From NCBI GenBank assembly GCA_963965975.1, contig OZ014416.1, forward strand, positions 4,092,001 through 4,156,000: 64,000 bases of DNA, in the 5' to 3' direction. Positions 36,073-49,900 of the stretch are shown in pieces. Both the position numbers and the translations under genes were made by a program. The DNA is from Xestospongia bergquistia. Taxonomy: Eukaryota > Porifera > Demospongiae > Haplosclerida > Petrosiidae. Numbering within the stretch: the stretch's first letter is position 1; each line of letters begins with the position of its first letter. The notes below the pieces were generated by a model. The model was given only the letters and a program-made list of their open reading frames with translations, ran no database searches and had not been told where the DNA came from.

Positions 36073-36411
36073 GAGAAATGTCTTGATCCTTGATCCTGAT
36101 GTCCAGTGAAGCTATTGTAATAGAAAACAAATTAACAGAAATAATTAATTATGAATTAATGTACACTAGTATTGTATTCAGTTAACTTACTCTTCAGACT
36201 CTTCGAAGTATAGAAATGTCTTGAGTCTTGAGCCTGAAGTATTATGAATCAATGTACACTAGTAGTCTAGTACTGTATGGTCTTAACTTACTCCCTAGAC
36301 TCTTTTGAGACAGAGGATGTCTTGAGCCTAGTCCTGGTGTACAGCGAATCTAGGGTAATAAAAGAGAAACGAGAAGGAATAATATATTTTACACTGACGT
36401 TAAAATATGTT

Positions 36412-36475
36412 AATGACAATATTACATTTGCAGTATTACATTTGGCAGTATTACATTTGGTAGTATTATATTTGT
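36412..36475 (+). repeat. Right member of the inverted repeat flanking array 1, with short tandem repeat
   Basis: About four copies of GTATTACATTTGGCA-type 16-mers. It corresponds in inverted orientation to 32375-32425, so the 4-kb array 1 lies between inverted repeats. Confidence 0.65.
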
Positions 36476-36689
36476 AGTATTAGTTTATGTCAAAATACCA
36501 GTTAATGTTTATACATTTTTATTGTTAATATACTTACCAATTGTTATTTCCTTCATCTGCATGTATGTGTGTGTGTGTATGTTTAAAATAAGGTAATATT
36601 GTTAAGTTATACAATATGAATGTAACATTACACTGATATCCGTATACCTAGAAGGACAACAAATCATGTTACTTGAGTCTATCACGATG

Positions 36690-37808
36690 TAATACATTAC
36701 TTTACCATGTACCGAGGAACATCATTCGCTCAGAAATACTGCAGGGAAGACTGCCAAATGACTTGGCTAAATGGAATGCAACATACTTTATTAACCAGCA
36801 TATTTACTTAATGAATATTACTCAGACTTGCAACATAGTACTAAATATACTTCTTACTAAAGTCAATATATCACAGAGAAAAGGACTAGTTTAAAAGTCA
36901 AGCTTGATATACTAACAGACGTGGAGTACTGCTTCTCTGACCATATTTGTTACTATTGTCTTTCCCTTTTGTTGTAGTCAAGAACATCATTATCTGAGAT
37001 TTACTACAGAGGACACTGTCAAATGGTTTGGCTGTATGGAATCCAGTTCCTTATTCTGTCTTGCTTAACAGCCCTGCAAAGGTAAAGTACTTACAAGTAC
37101 AAAAACATAACAAGCTGACACTCATACAAAAATACACGATATACTAATACACATGGAGTACCGCTACTCTGACCGTATTTATTTGCCCTTGGGCTGTAGC
37201 AAGTAACATCATTGTCTTGGATTGACTTGGCTGAAAGGATATAAAGTCTGGTTGCTAAAATGAAGTAATGCACAAAATATACTGATTACTAAAGCCTATA
37301 CCTTACAGAGAAAAGGACTAGTGAGATATTATGTTTTAAAATGACTAGTTAATAACTTGTATAAACACATTCACATATGATACAGCACACAACTCAAGAC
37401 TAAATAACACAATATTCATATTTTATAAAGTATGTTGCATAGATAACTTATGGTACACATATGATAATAATATTCATAACTATATGCAACACAATAACCA
37501 AATAATAATACAGTACCCATTGGTTGCTAAAATGAAGTAATGCTGTCTAAGATTTCTAGTACAAACCTCTAGTACCAACCATTACAAGCTCATACTGAAA
37601 CAAAAGTTGAGACAATGGAGGTAAATAGGCTTGTACTAAATAGAAAAACTTGACTAATGTTATTCAGACATTGTATTAAATATACTGGTTACTAAATTCT
37701 ATATACTATGGAGAAAAGGAACACTCAGATATGTTTGCAAATGACTTACGACAGACTTAGTACAGACAACAGATGCACTAAAACTAAGAGATAAAGCTCA
37801 ATGAACTA
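36690..37808. repeat. Array 2, left segment (diverged units)
   Basis: Units of the array-2 family, recognised by CGAGGAACATCATT, GAGGACACTGTCAAATGG and TTGCTAAAATGAAGTAATGC, but more diverged than those after 40905. The array is split here by the nested transposons at 37809-40904. Confidence 0.75.
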
Positions 37809-38131
37809 TAGGCTGTCCAAGTTGAGTAGAGCCACACAGATGTGTGAATAATTTTGCCTTTTTACGTGCTATCAACATGAAACTTGCACTATCGATTTAG
37901 CTCACAAATGCACATTTTATATATAAAATTTGGCTCTCTAGCACTACGAGAAAGTACCAAACTAGAAAACTCCTTACATTTTCAATGGCATACATTTCAC
38001 AAACTTCAAATTGCACACCTTCGAGGGTTTAATAAAAAACAATTTTTGCTTTAAGTCACCCATCTATCACTTGGAAATTAAAAATTACAATTCTAATTAT
38101 ATGAACAAATGGTATATTATAACAATTATTA
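37809..38131 (-). mobile_element. IS630-Tc1-mariner element fragment, inverted relative to 21446-22239
   Basis: The sequence begins with TAGGCTGTCCAAGTTGAG and matches, in reverse complement, the right half of the 21446-22239 element. Matches include CCAAATTTTATATATAAAAT, CGAAGGTGTGCAATTT and AATTAGAATTGTAATTTT. It is cut at TTAA by the piggyBac element that follows. The other half is not found on the far side of the piggyBac copy. Confidence 0.85.
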
Positions 38132-38135
38132 TTAA

Positions 38136-40392
38136 CCCTTTACCGACCAAGGTTGCAGATTTGCAACTTTTTGGAACATGCACGAAACGACCAAGGTTGC
38201 ATATTTGCAACTTTAATACCAAGCGCTGAAGAAGGAATGCACTCAGTCCGAAATCCTCATTAATGTCTATGGAACGAAAATAAGATTTATCAATAAAATG
38301 ACCTTAGTTTTATTAAGAATTGCAATCAACCTCGTCGTAATTGAGCGCAATATTTATACGCATATAATTTCATCAAACAGCTGGCACACCCAGCCATAAA
38401 TTAGTTCTCAGCTGCCACACCCAGCCATAAATTTAGCTCTCAGCAGTAATTAGCCATGAATTACAGAGCAGAAGATATTGTTGAAATGATTGAAAACGAA
38501 TGGGAAATTGGTGGTGAGGTTATTTGTGAGTATAGTGACGATGATTTTGACGTAGAAGAGGAAGAAGAGGTTGTTGTTATATAGTATAATATATAATAGT
38601 TATTATTGTATATATAATATGTATAATAATGTGTAAGCAGTAACAATATTATTGCATTATAATTAGAAAAACAAACTAAACACTAAGTACCTTTCATTCC
38701 ATTTTCTTTTACACAGAATGGACACCAACGAAAATCTGGAAAGGTAAGATCAAAAGAAAGAATTATTATAACCATGTCTACTGCTTCTGTTATTATACCA
38801 ACACTCCAAATAATTCTTTGATGCTTGTCTTTTCTAATTCTATAGTTGTGATGCTATGGAGATTGATGAACCATTTGAATTTGAGTCAGGTGAATCCTTT
38901 TTGAGTCAACTAAAACTGCCCTTACTACTGACAGGCCTACTACTGTCCTTCCCTGTACTGTTCCTTGTGAACCTACAGTTCCCCTCTCTCATACCCTACT
39001 TGGTATCTTCCATTTACTTTTTACTCCTGCTCTAATCAATATGATTGCTGAGCAAACTAATGTATACGCTCGAGAAGTGCTATCAACTGATGCCTATGAG
39101 AGATTTGACCAAGTAACACCGCTTGAAATTCAAGCGTATTTTGGATTCATGATTCTAATGGGAATCAATCAATTACCATGCCTTTATCATTACTGGAAAT
39201 TAGATCCAACTTACTATTACTCCCCAGTAGCAGACAGGATATCTCTGAGACGATTCTAGGAAATCTCTCGGTTTCTCCATTTCACGCAGAATGAATCCTA
39301 TTCAGTTCAGCGAACAGATCCTAGCTATGATCGTCTTTGGAAAATCCGACCGGTGATAACTTCCATATCAGAGAGGTTTTTGGAGATATATAATCCTCAC
39401 AGTGCCAGCTCAATTGATGAGGCCATGATCCCCTTCAATTGAAGATCCTCTCTCAAGCAATATCTTCCCAAAAAACCTACAAAGAGAGGGATAAAAGTCT
39501 GGATGAGAGCATATGCTATAAATGGCTATGTTTCTCAATTTCAGGTGTACCTTGGCAAAGTGGGAGGCAGGTCGGAAACACATATACATGAACGGGTTGT
39601 GAAAGATCTAACCAGGAATCATGTTGGCAAACACTATACAGTGTACTGCGATAACTTTTTCACCAGTGTACAGCTCTTCAATGACCTTCTAAAGGACTCG
39701 ATCTATGCATGCGGCAGCATTTGATGAAATCGAGTAGGCTATCCTGAAGAATTTAAGCCTTTTCTTAAGAAGGGACTACCAGAGAGGGGAGATTACAAGA
39801 CAATTGAAAAAGAAAATTGCATTTTCTCATTGTGGCAAGACAACAAAACAGTAAGTGTTCTCTCTACCAACTGCAGAAATGAAGAAGGCACAGTAACCAG
39901 AAAACAAAAGGATGGCACAAGAAAAACTTTCACCTGCCCCTTGAATGTTATTGACTACAACAAGTATATGGGAGGGGTTGATTGCAATGACCAGCTACGA
40001 CACTACTACTGTGTACGACTGAAAAGCCATAAATTCTACAAATACATCTTTTGGTTTTTATTTGAACTCACTTTGGCATCCTTCACAGGTATGTACCATC
40101 AACAGGGCATGTATACCATCAATACGTTGACTTCAGGTCAGAGTTGGCAAAACAGCTAATTGGGAATTATAACGGTCGAAAAGTTAGAGGTCGCCCTTCC
40201 TCTGCTATTCATCCCTCAGTACCAACTCTACACTTCCCAATGAAGGCAGCAAAGCGAAGCAAATGCTCTCATTGCTACAGGAAGGGAAAACAATTGAAGT
40301 GGACACAGTGGGAATGCCAAATGTGCAAAAAAAACCTATGCCACACAGGAAAACCAGATAGTGACTGTTTCCTAGCATTTCACAATTATTAG
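38136..40392 (+). mobile_element. piggyBac-family transposon (copy 2), left end defined
   Basis: The left end is TTAA (38132-38135) followed by CCCTTTACCGACCAAGG. Two palindromic subterminal motifs follow: GGTTGCAGATTTGCAACTTT and AGGTTGCATATTTGCAACTT. A nearly complete transposase lies inside. I cannot find the right terminal repeat; the element probably extends into 40393-40904. Confidence 0.85.
38456..40392 (+). pseudogene. piggyBac transposase, nearly full length, with stops and a frameshift
   Basis: A likely start ATG at 38456 opens an acidic N-terminus (MNYRAEDIVEMIENEWEIGG, ending EEEEE). Small exons are likely at about 38717-38743 and 38846-38889. The main body begins near 38935 (PTTVLPCTVPCEPTVPLSHT) and continues through ALINMIAEQTNVYAREVL and YFGFMILMGINQLP. 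The DDD catalytic triad is visible: SIDEAMIPF (about 39415), YCDNFFTS (about 39650) and YMGGVDCNDQLRHYY (about 39970). A C-terminal Cys-rich finger (CSHCYRKGK, then WECQMCKKNLC, then a final C) ends at TAG 40390-40392. Breaks: TAG at 39257-39259, TGA near 39440, tandem TGA TGA at 39722-39727, and a frameshift near 40140-40160. Conservation is high, so inactivation looks fairly recent. The stops could also be checked for assembly error. Confidence 0.92.
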
Positions 40393-40904
40393 TATTATGT
40401 AGTCTACACACACACACACTCATAGTATCATATCCTCATGCTATTTACGTACTAAATTATGTTATACACATTTTACTCTACAAATGCACTTCAAAGCGTT
40501 TCTTTGTTCTATACAAATACAAGTAATATATGAAACTAACTTTCAATCATAAAGTAGCCCTAGAATAGAACACAATCAAACGCTGTCAGTAAACAAAGAA
40601 ATGTAAACGTAGCCCTTGATCGCGAATTTTGCTACCAACTTCCCTTTATGATGACAAGATCTTGGACAACGTTTCACTATCCTTTTGACTCTTCGTAGAA
40701 CACAACATGCTAACTTTACTTCGAGCAAAGGCAAAAGCGTTCACATCACTAACCTTACATTTCTTTCCCTCTACAAACCACAGAAATAATTTGGTCACGG
40801 TGTGCGTTTGCGCATGCCAAACCACCTAGTAATAAAGATAAAATATGTAATGATAATTATTGCTGTGTCACTCACAAATATCACAGTTTTAGCACCTTCA
40901 TTTA
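40393..40904. other. Probable right flank of piggyBac copy 2, no gene seen
   Basis: Moderate GC for this window, with palindromic words (TTGCGCATGCC). No TTAA-GGG terminal motif was found. The host array resumes with TAAAGCTCATTGAATTTAAA at about 40907. Confidence 0.45.
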
Positions 40905-43900
40905 GTAAAGCTCATTGAATTTAAAGTCAAGCTATATATACTAACACACTTCACTGTATTTACTTACCCTTGGGCTATAGCGAGTAACATTATTGTCTTG
41001 GATTTACTGCAGAGAACACTGTCAAATGATTTGGCTGAATGGAATCTGGTTCCTTTTTCTATCTTGCTAAACAGCCCTGTAGAAATAAAGTCATGAATCT
41101 TTGGCTGCTAAAACGAAGTAACGATGAACTAAACAAAGGGCTAAAGCTCATTGAATTTAAAGTCAAGCTATATATACTAATATGCTTGACTGTATTTACT
41201 TGCCCTTGGGCTATAGCAAGGAACATTATTGTCTTGGATTTACTGCAGAGAACACTGTCAAATGACCTGGCTGAATGAAATCCAGTTCCTTCTTGTGTCT
41301 TGCTAAACAACCCTGCTAAAATAAAGTCATGACTCCATGTTTGCTAAAACAAAGTAATACTGTCTAAGATTTCTAGCACAAAATATTAAAACGTGATTAC
41401 AAATGCACTAAACTAAGGGCTAAAGCTCATTGAATTTAAACTCAAGCTATATATACTAACACACTTGACTGTATTTACTTGCCCATGGGCTATAGCGAGG
41501 GACATTATTGTCTTGGATTTACTGCAGAGAACACTGTCAAATGATTTGGCTGAATGCATCTGGTTCCTTCCTCTGTCTTGCTAAACAGCCCTGTAGAAAT
41601 AAAACAGTGAATGATTGGGTGCCAAAAAGAAGTTATGCTGTCTAACATTTCTAGTACAAACCATTGCAAGCTGATACTACAAATCCACTAAACTTAGGGC
41701 TAAAATTCATTGAATTTAAACTCAAGCTATATATACTAACACTCTTCACTGTATTTACTTGCCCTTGCGTTATAGTGAGGAACATTATTGTCTTGGATTT
41801 ACTGCAGAGAACACTGTCAAATGATTTGGCTGAATGGAATCTGGTTCCTTCTTCTATCTTGCTAAACAGCCCTGTAGAAATAAAGTCATGAATCTTTAGT
41901 TGCTAAAACGAAGTAACGATGCACTAAACTAAGGGCTAAAGCTCATTTATTTAAAGTCAAGCTATATATACTAATACACTTCACTGTATTTACTTCCCCT
42001 TAGGCTATAGCGAGAAACATTATTGTCTTGGATTTACTGCAGAGAACACAGTCAAATGTTTTGGCTGAATGGAATCCAGTTCCTTCTTCTGTCTTGCTAA
42101 ACAGCCCTGTAGAAACAAAGTCGTGACTCATTGGTTGCTACTGAAGACGTAATGCTGTATGAGATTTCTAGTACAAACCTTTACAAGCTGATACTGTTAC
42201 GAAAGAAGACACAATGGGGGTAAAAACCCTTTTATACTGGTTATTAAAGTGTATATATTACAGAGACAAGGAAACGTGACATATGTTTTAAAATGACTTA
42301 TTACAGGCTTAGTTAAGATAACAAATGCACTAAACTAAGGGCTAAAGCTCATTGAATTTAATGTCAAGCTAGATATACTAACACAAATGAAGTATTGATA
42401 CACTGACTGTATTTATTTGCCCATGGGCTGTAGCGAGGAACATTAGTGTCTTGGATTTACTGCAGAGACCACTGTCAAATGATTTGGCTGAATGGAATCT
42501 GGTTCCTTCTTCTATCTTGCTAAACAGCTCTGTAGAAAGAAAGTCATGAATCTTTGGTGGCTAAAACGAAGTAAAGATGCACTAAACTAAAGGCTAAAGC
42601 TCATTGAATTTAAAGTCAAGCTATATATACTAACACACTTGACTGTATTTACTTGCCCTTGGGCTATAGCGAGGAACATTATTGCTAAAATGAAGTAATG
42701 CAGTCTAAGATTTCTAGTATAACCATTACAAACACATTCACATATGATATCGGACAATACTCAAAACTCAATAAAATCTCTACAATATGCACATTTTATA
42801 ATATAAAGTGCATAGATAACTTATGGGACAGGAAGTCTACACATGATAATCATATTCACAAGTATACACAATACAATAACCAACCAATAATACAGCACAA
42901 GCTGATACTGACACAAACGTAGAGACAGTGAGGGTAAACAGCCCTGCAGAAATAAAGTTGTGACAAAACATTACAAGCTAATACTGATACAAAAGTAGAC
43001 ACAATAGGTTTAAAAGGGCTTGTACTAAATAAAAACACTTGACTAACTACTCATATAATGGTAGACATAATGGGGCTAAATAGGCTTGTAGTGATAAATG
43101 ACTTGGCTGAATGGAATCCTGTTCCTTCTTCTGTCTTGCTAAACAACCCTGCAGAAATAAAGTCATGACTCATTGCTTGCTAAAACAAAGTAATACTGTC
43201 TAAGATTTCTAGCACAAATTATTACAACGTGATACTAGAAATGCACTAAACTAAGGGCTAAAGCTCATTGAATTTAAACTCAAGCTATATACACTAACAC
43301 ACTTGACTGCATTTACTTGCCCATGGGCTATAGCGAGGAACATTATTGTCTTGGATTTACTGCAGAGAAGAATGGCAAATGATTTGGCTGAATGGAATCT
43401 AGTTCCTTTTAAAAACACTTGACTAGTATTATTCAGACTTGCTACATTGTACTAAATATACCGGTTATTAAAGTGTATATATTACAGAGACAAGAAAAGG
43501 TGATATAGTGTTTTAAAATGACTTATTACAGGCTTAGTTAAGATAACAACTGCACTAAAACAAAGGGCTAAAGCTCATTGAATTTAAAGTCAAGGTAAAT
43601 ATACTAACACAAATGAAGTATTGATACACTGACTATATTTATTTGCCCACGGTCTGTAGCAAGGAACATTAGTGTCTCGGATTTACTGCAGAGAACACTG
43701 TCAAATGACTTGGCTGAATGGAATCCAGTTCCTTCTTCTGTCTTGCTAAACAACCCTGCAGAAATAAAGTTATGACTCATTGGTTGCTAAAACGAAGTAA
43801 TACTGTCTAAGATTTTTAGCACAAACTATTACAACGTGATACTACAAATGCAATAAACTAAGGGCTAAAGCTCATTGAATTTAAAGTCAATCTACATATA

Positions 43901-46900
43901 CTAACACACTTGACTGTATTTACTTGCCCTTGGGCTAGAGCAAGGAACATTGTCTTGGATTTATTGCAGAGAACACTGTCAAATGATTTGGCTGAATCGA
44001 ATCTGGTTTCTTCTTCTATCTTGCTAAACAGCCCTGTAGAAATAAAGTTATGAATCTTAGGTTGCTAAAACGAAGTAACAATGCACTAAACTAAGGGCTA
44101 AAGCTCATTTATTTAAAGTCAAGCTATATATACTAATACACTTTACAGTATTTACTTGCCCTTAGGCTATAGTGAAAAACATTATTGTCTTGGATTCACT
44201 GCAGAGAACACCGTCAAATGTTTTTGCTGAATGGAATCCAGTTTCTTCTTCTGTCTTGCTAAACAACCCTGCAGAAATAAAGTCATGACTCATTGGTTGC
44301 TAAAACAAAGTAATACTGTCTAAGATTTCTAGCACAAACTATTACAACGTGATACTACAAATGCAATAAACTAAAGGCTAAAGCTCATTAAATTTAAACT
44401 CAAGCTATATATATAACACACTTCACTGTATTTACTTGCCCTTGGGCTATAGCGAGGAACATTATTGTCTTGGATTTACTACAGAGAACACTGTCAAATG
44501 ATTTGGCTGAATGGAATCTGGTTCCTTCTTCTATCTTGCTAAAAGCCCTGTAGAAATAAAGTCATGAATCTTTGGTTGCTAAAACAAAGTAATGCTGTCT
44601 AAGATTTCTAGTACAAACCTTTACAAGCTGATACTGATACAAAAGCAGACACAATGGGGGTAAAAAGCCTTTTAAAAACACTTGACTAATATTATTCAGA
44701 CTTGCTACATTGTACTAAATGTACTGGTTATCAAAGTGTATATATTACACAGACAAGGAAAGGTGAGATATATATTTTAAAATGACTTATTACAGGCTTA
44801 GTTAGAGATAACAAATGCACTAAAACTAAGGGCTAAAGCTCATTGAATTTAAAGTCAAGCTAGATATACTAACACAAACGAAGTATTGATACTCTGACTG
44901 TATTTATTGGCCCATGGGCTGTAGCAAGAAAAATTAGTGTCTTGGATTTACTGCAGAGAACACTGTCAAATGACTTCCCAGCATGGAATACAGTTCCTTC
45001 TTCAGTCTTGCTCCACAGCCCTGCAGAAGTAAAGTCCTCACACATTGATTGCTAAAATGAAATAAACCAATGCAGTCTAAGATTTCTAGTAGAAACCATT
45101 ACAAGCTGATACTGATACAAAAGTAGACACAATAAGTTTAAAGTCAAGCTAGATATACTAACGCACATGAAGTATTGACACTTGACTGTATTTATTTATT
45201 TACCCTTGGGCTGTACCGAGGAACATTATTGTCTCGGATTTATTGCAGAGAACACTGTCAAATGATTTGGCTGAATGAAATCCAGTTCCTTCTTCTGTCT
45301 TGCTAAATAAAGTCATGATTCATTGCTTGCTAAAACGAAGTAATGCTGTCTAGCACAAACTATTACAAGCTGATACTACAAAAGCACTAAACTAAGGGCT
45401 AAAGCTCATTGAATTTAAAGTCAAGGTAGATAAGACTAAAGCTTATTGAATTTTAAGTCAAGGTAGATAGGGCTAAAGCTCATTGAATTTAAAGTCAAGG
45501 TAGATAGGGCTAAAGCTCATTGAATTTAAAGTGAAGGTAAATATACTAATGCACATGAAGTATTGACACTATTTATTTGCCTTTGGGTTGTAGCAAGGAA
45601 CATTATTGTCTCGGATTTACTGCAGAGAACACTGTCAAATGATTTTGCTGAATGGAATCCAGTTCCTTCTTCTGTCTTGTTAAACAGCCCTGCAGAAATA
45701 AAGTCGTGATTCATTGTATTTATTTGCCTTAGGGCTGTAGAGAGGAACGTTATTTACTGCAGAACACTGTTAAATGACTTGGCCAAATGGAATCCAGTTC
45801 CTTCTTCTGTCTTGCTCCACAGCCCTGTAGATGTAAAGTCCTAACACATTAGTTGTTAAAATGAAGTAATGCATTTCTAATGATTTGTAGTACAACGATT
45901 ACAAACACATGATATAGGACAATACTCAAGACTCAAAAAGATCTCCACAATATGCACATTTTATAATACATAGTGCATAGATAACTTACGGGACAGGAAG
46001 TCTACACATCATAATCATATTCATAAGTATACACAATACAACAACCAACCAATAATACAGCACAAGTAGAGACAGTGAGGGTAAATAGCCCTGCAGAAAT
46101 AAAGTTGTGACAAACCATTACAAGCTGATACTGATACAAAAGTAGACACAATAGGTTTAAATGGGCTTGTACTAAATAAAGGTAGACATAATGGGGCTAA
46201 ATAGGCTTGTAGTGATAAAACATTTGACAAATATTATTCAGACTTCCTACATTGTACTAAATATATTGGTTACTGAAGTTTATATATTAGAGAAAAGGAA
46301 GTCAGATATGTTTCCATATGACTTATTACAGGCTTAGTTTGCATAAAAGATGCACTAAAACTAAGGGCTAAATCTGACTCAATTTCTTTTGTTCTAGCTA
46401 ATAACATCATCGTCTAAGATTTATTGCAGACAAGACTGTCAAATCACTTGGCTGCATGGAATACAGTTCTTTCTTTTGTCTTGTTAAACAGCCCTGCAGA
46501 AATAAAGTCCTGACACATTCATTGCTAAAATGAAGTAATGCAGCCCATAATTTCTAGTACAAACCATTACAAGCTGATACTGATGCAAAAGTAGACACAA
46601 TAGGTTTAAATGGGCTACATTGTACTAAATATACTGGAAAAGGACTAGTCAGATATGTTTCCAAATGACTTATGACAGGCTTAGTTCAGATAACAGATGC
46701 GCTAAACCTGAGGGCTAAAGATCACTGAATATACTAACACACATGGAGTACTGCTACTCTGACCATATTTATTTGCCCTTGGGCAGTAGCGAGGAACTGC
46801 AAGAACGCTGTCAAATGACTTGGTTGAATGAAATCCAGTTCCTTCTTCCGTCTTGCTAAACAGCCCTGCAGAAGTAAAGTCCTGAAACGTTGGCTGCTAA

Positions 46901-49900
46901 AGTAATGTTGCCTAAGATTTCTAGTACAAACCTTTTCAAGGTGATACTGATACCAAAGCAGACACAATGGTGGTAAAAAGCCTTTTAAAAACACTTGACT
47001 AATATTATTCAGGCTTACTATATTGTACTAAACATACTGGTTATTAAAGTGTATATATTATAGAGACAAGGAAAGGTGAGATATTATGTTTTATAATGAC
47101 TTAATACAGGCTTTAACAAATGCACTAAAGTAAGGGCTAAAGCTCATTAAAGTCAAGCTAGTCATACCAACACACATGAAGTATTGATACTCTGACTGTA
47201 TTTACTTGCCCATGAGCTGTAGCAAGGAACATTATTTACTGCAGAACACTGTCAACTGACTTGGCAGAATGGAATCCAATTCCTTCTTCTGTCTTGCTAA
47301 ACAGCCCTGCAGAAATAAAGTCGTCACTCATTGGTTGCTAACGAAGTAATGCTGTCTAAGATTTCTACTACAAACCATTACAAGCTGATACTACAAATGC
47401 ACTAAACTAAGGGCTAAAGCTCATTCAATTTGAAGTCAAGCTAGATATACTAACGCACATGAAGTATTGACACTTGACTGAATTTATTTGCCCATGGGCT
47501 GTAGCAAGGAACATTAGTGTCTCGGATTTACTGCAGAGAACACTGACAAATGATTTGGCTGAATGGAATCCAGTTCATTCTTCTGTCTTGCTAAACAGCC
47601 CTGCAGAAATAAAGTCGTGACTCGTTGGTTGTTAAAACGAAGTAATGCTGTCTAAGATTTCTAGTACAAACCATTACAAGCTGATACTGATACAAAAACA
47701 ATGGGGTTACATAGGCTTGTAGTAAATAAAAACACTTTACTAATATTGTTCAAACTTTCTACATTGTACTAAATATACTGGTTACTAAAGTCTATATATT
47801 AGAGAGGAAAGGAATAGTCATATGTTTCCAAATGACTTATGACAGGCTTAGTTTTAGTGCATCTGACTGAATTTCAAAGTCAAGCTACATATACTAACAC
47901 ACATGGACTACTGTTTACGTGAACGTATTTGTTACTACTGTCTTTCCCTTTTTTGTAGCGTTTACTGCAGAGAAGATTGCAAATGACTTGGGTGCATGGA
48001 ATCCAGTTCCTTCTTCAGTCTTGACATTTGCTACTAAAGAAGTAATGCTGTCTAAGATTTCTAATACAAACCTTTACAAGCTCATTGAATTTAATGTCAA
48101 GCTAGATATACTAACACAAATGAAGTATTGATACTCTGACTCTATTTATTTGCCCATGGGCTGTAGTGAGGAACATTAGTGTCTCGGATTTACTGCAGGG
48201 AACACTGTCAAATGACTTAGGCGAATGGAATCCAGTTCATTCTTCTGTCTTGCTAAAAAGCCCTGCAGAATTAAAGTCGTGACTCATTGCTTGCTAAAAG
48301 GAAGTATTGCTGTCTAAGATTTCTAGTACAAACTATTACATGCTCATACTGATACAAAAGTAAAGACAATGGGGTAAAATGGCTTGTACTAAATTAGCCT
48401 TGTAGCCAAGCTTTCGCAATAGAAAAGAGCCTGGTAACTACTGTTTGCGTGTCATTGTGATGTCAATAATTACGCGAATGTGCAAGCAGTAATGACCAGG
48501 ATTTCTTTTCTATCGCAAAAGTCTGGGTATGAGGCTAGTACTAAATAAAAACAATCGTCCAATTTATTGAGACTTGCTACAAAATATACCGGTTACTAAA
48601 TTTCAAGAAGACTTACGATAGGTTAGTTAAGATAACAAATGCACTAAAACTAAGGCCTAAAGCTCACTGAATTTAAAAGTTATGTTAGATATACTACAGC
48701 ACATGGAGTACTACTTCTCTGACTGTATTTGTTACTACTGTCTTTCCCTTTTGTTGTAACGAGGAATTTCATTGTCTTGGAATTACTGCAGAGAACACTG
48801 TCAAATGACTTCCCTCATGGAATACAGTTCCTTCTTCAGTTTTGATCCACAGCCCTGCAGAAGTAAAGTCCTTACACATTGATTGCTAAAAGCAATGCAG
48901 TCTAAGGTTTCTAGTACAAACCATTACAAGCTGATACTCGTACAAAAGTAGACAGAATAAGTTTAAAGTCAAGCTAGATATAATAACGCAAATGAAGTAT
49001 TGAGACTTGACTGTATTTATTTACCCTTGGGCTGTAGCGAGGAACATTATTGTCTTGGATTTACTGCAGAGAACACTGTCAAATGACTTTACTGCATGGA
49101 ATACAGTTACTTCTTCTGTCTTGCTCCACAGCCCTGCAGAAGTAAAGTCCTGACACATTGATTGCTAAAATGAAATGAAGCAATGCAGTCTAAGATTTCT
49201 AGTACAAACCATTACAAGCTGATACTGATACAAAAGTAGAGTTTAAAGTCAAACTAGATATACTAACGCACATGAAGTATTGACACTTGACTGTATTTAT
49301 TTACCCTTGGGCTGTAGCGAGGAATATTATTGTCTTGGATTTACTGCAGAGAACACTGTCAAATGACTTCCCTGTATGGAATACAGTTCTATATTCTGTC
49401 TTGCTCCACAGCCCTGCAAAAGTAAAGTCCTCACACATTGATTGCTAAAATGAAATGAAGCAATGCAGTCTAAGGTTTCTAGTACAAACCTTTACAAGCT
49501 GATACTGGTACAAAAGTACACACAATAGTTTAAAGTCAAGCTAGATATACTAACAAACATGAAGTATTGACACTTGACTGTATTTATTTACCCTTGGGCT
49601 GTAGTGAGGAACATTATTGTCTCGGATTTATTGCAGAGAACACTGTCAAATGATTTGGCTGGATGAAATCCAGTTCCTTCTTCTGTCTTGCTAAATAAAG
49701 TCATGATTCATTGCTTGCTAAAATGAAGTAATGCTGTCTAGCACAAACTATTACAAGCTGATACTACAAAAGCACTAAACTAAGGGCTAAAGCTCATTGA
49801 ATTTTTAAGTCAAGGTAGATAAGGCTAAAGCTCATTGAATTGAAAGTCAATGTAGATAGGGCTAAAGCTCATTATTGATACTGATACAAAAGTAGACACA

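Larger units (their letters stand above)
32430..36370 (-). repeat. Tandem array 1, about 130-150-bp units with splice-like motifs on the minus strand
   Basis: About 20 diverged units, interrupted by two MITEs. On the minus strand each unit reads, in order, an acceptor-like TTTTATTACTGTAG, a conserved block of usually 58-59 nt (CTTCACTGGACTTCAGGATC, then a stretch ending AGTCTGTGGA), and a donor-like GTAAGTTAACAG. A higher-order duplication of about 2.04 kb includes the MITE: the segment near 33050-33545 recurs near 35100-35583. The conserved block is open in all three frames in the common version but is not a multiple of three. Whether these are exons of a transcribed gene is unproven. Confidence 0.85.

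Noticed and set aside
36690-37300. Separate gene from ORFs at 36673-36894 and 37091-37273
   Set aside because: These are diverged array-2 units.
40393-40904. Missing half of the IS630-Tc1-mariner fragment beyond piggyBac copy 2
   Set aside because: I compared this stretch by eye with the left half of 21446-22239 in reverse complement and found no match.
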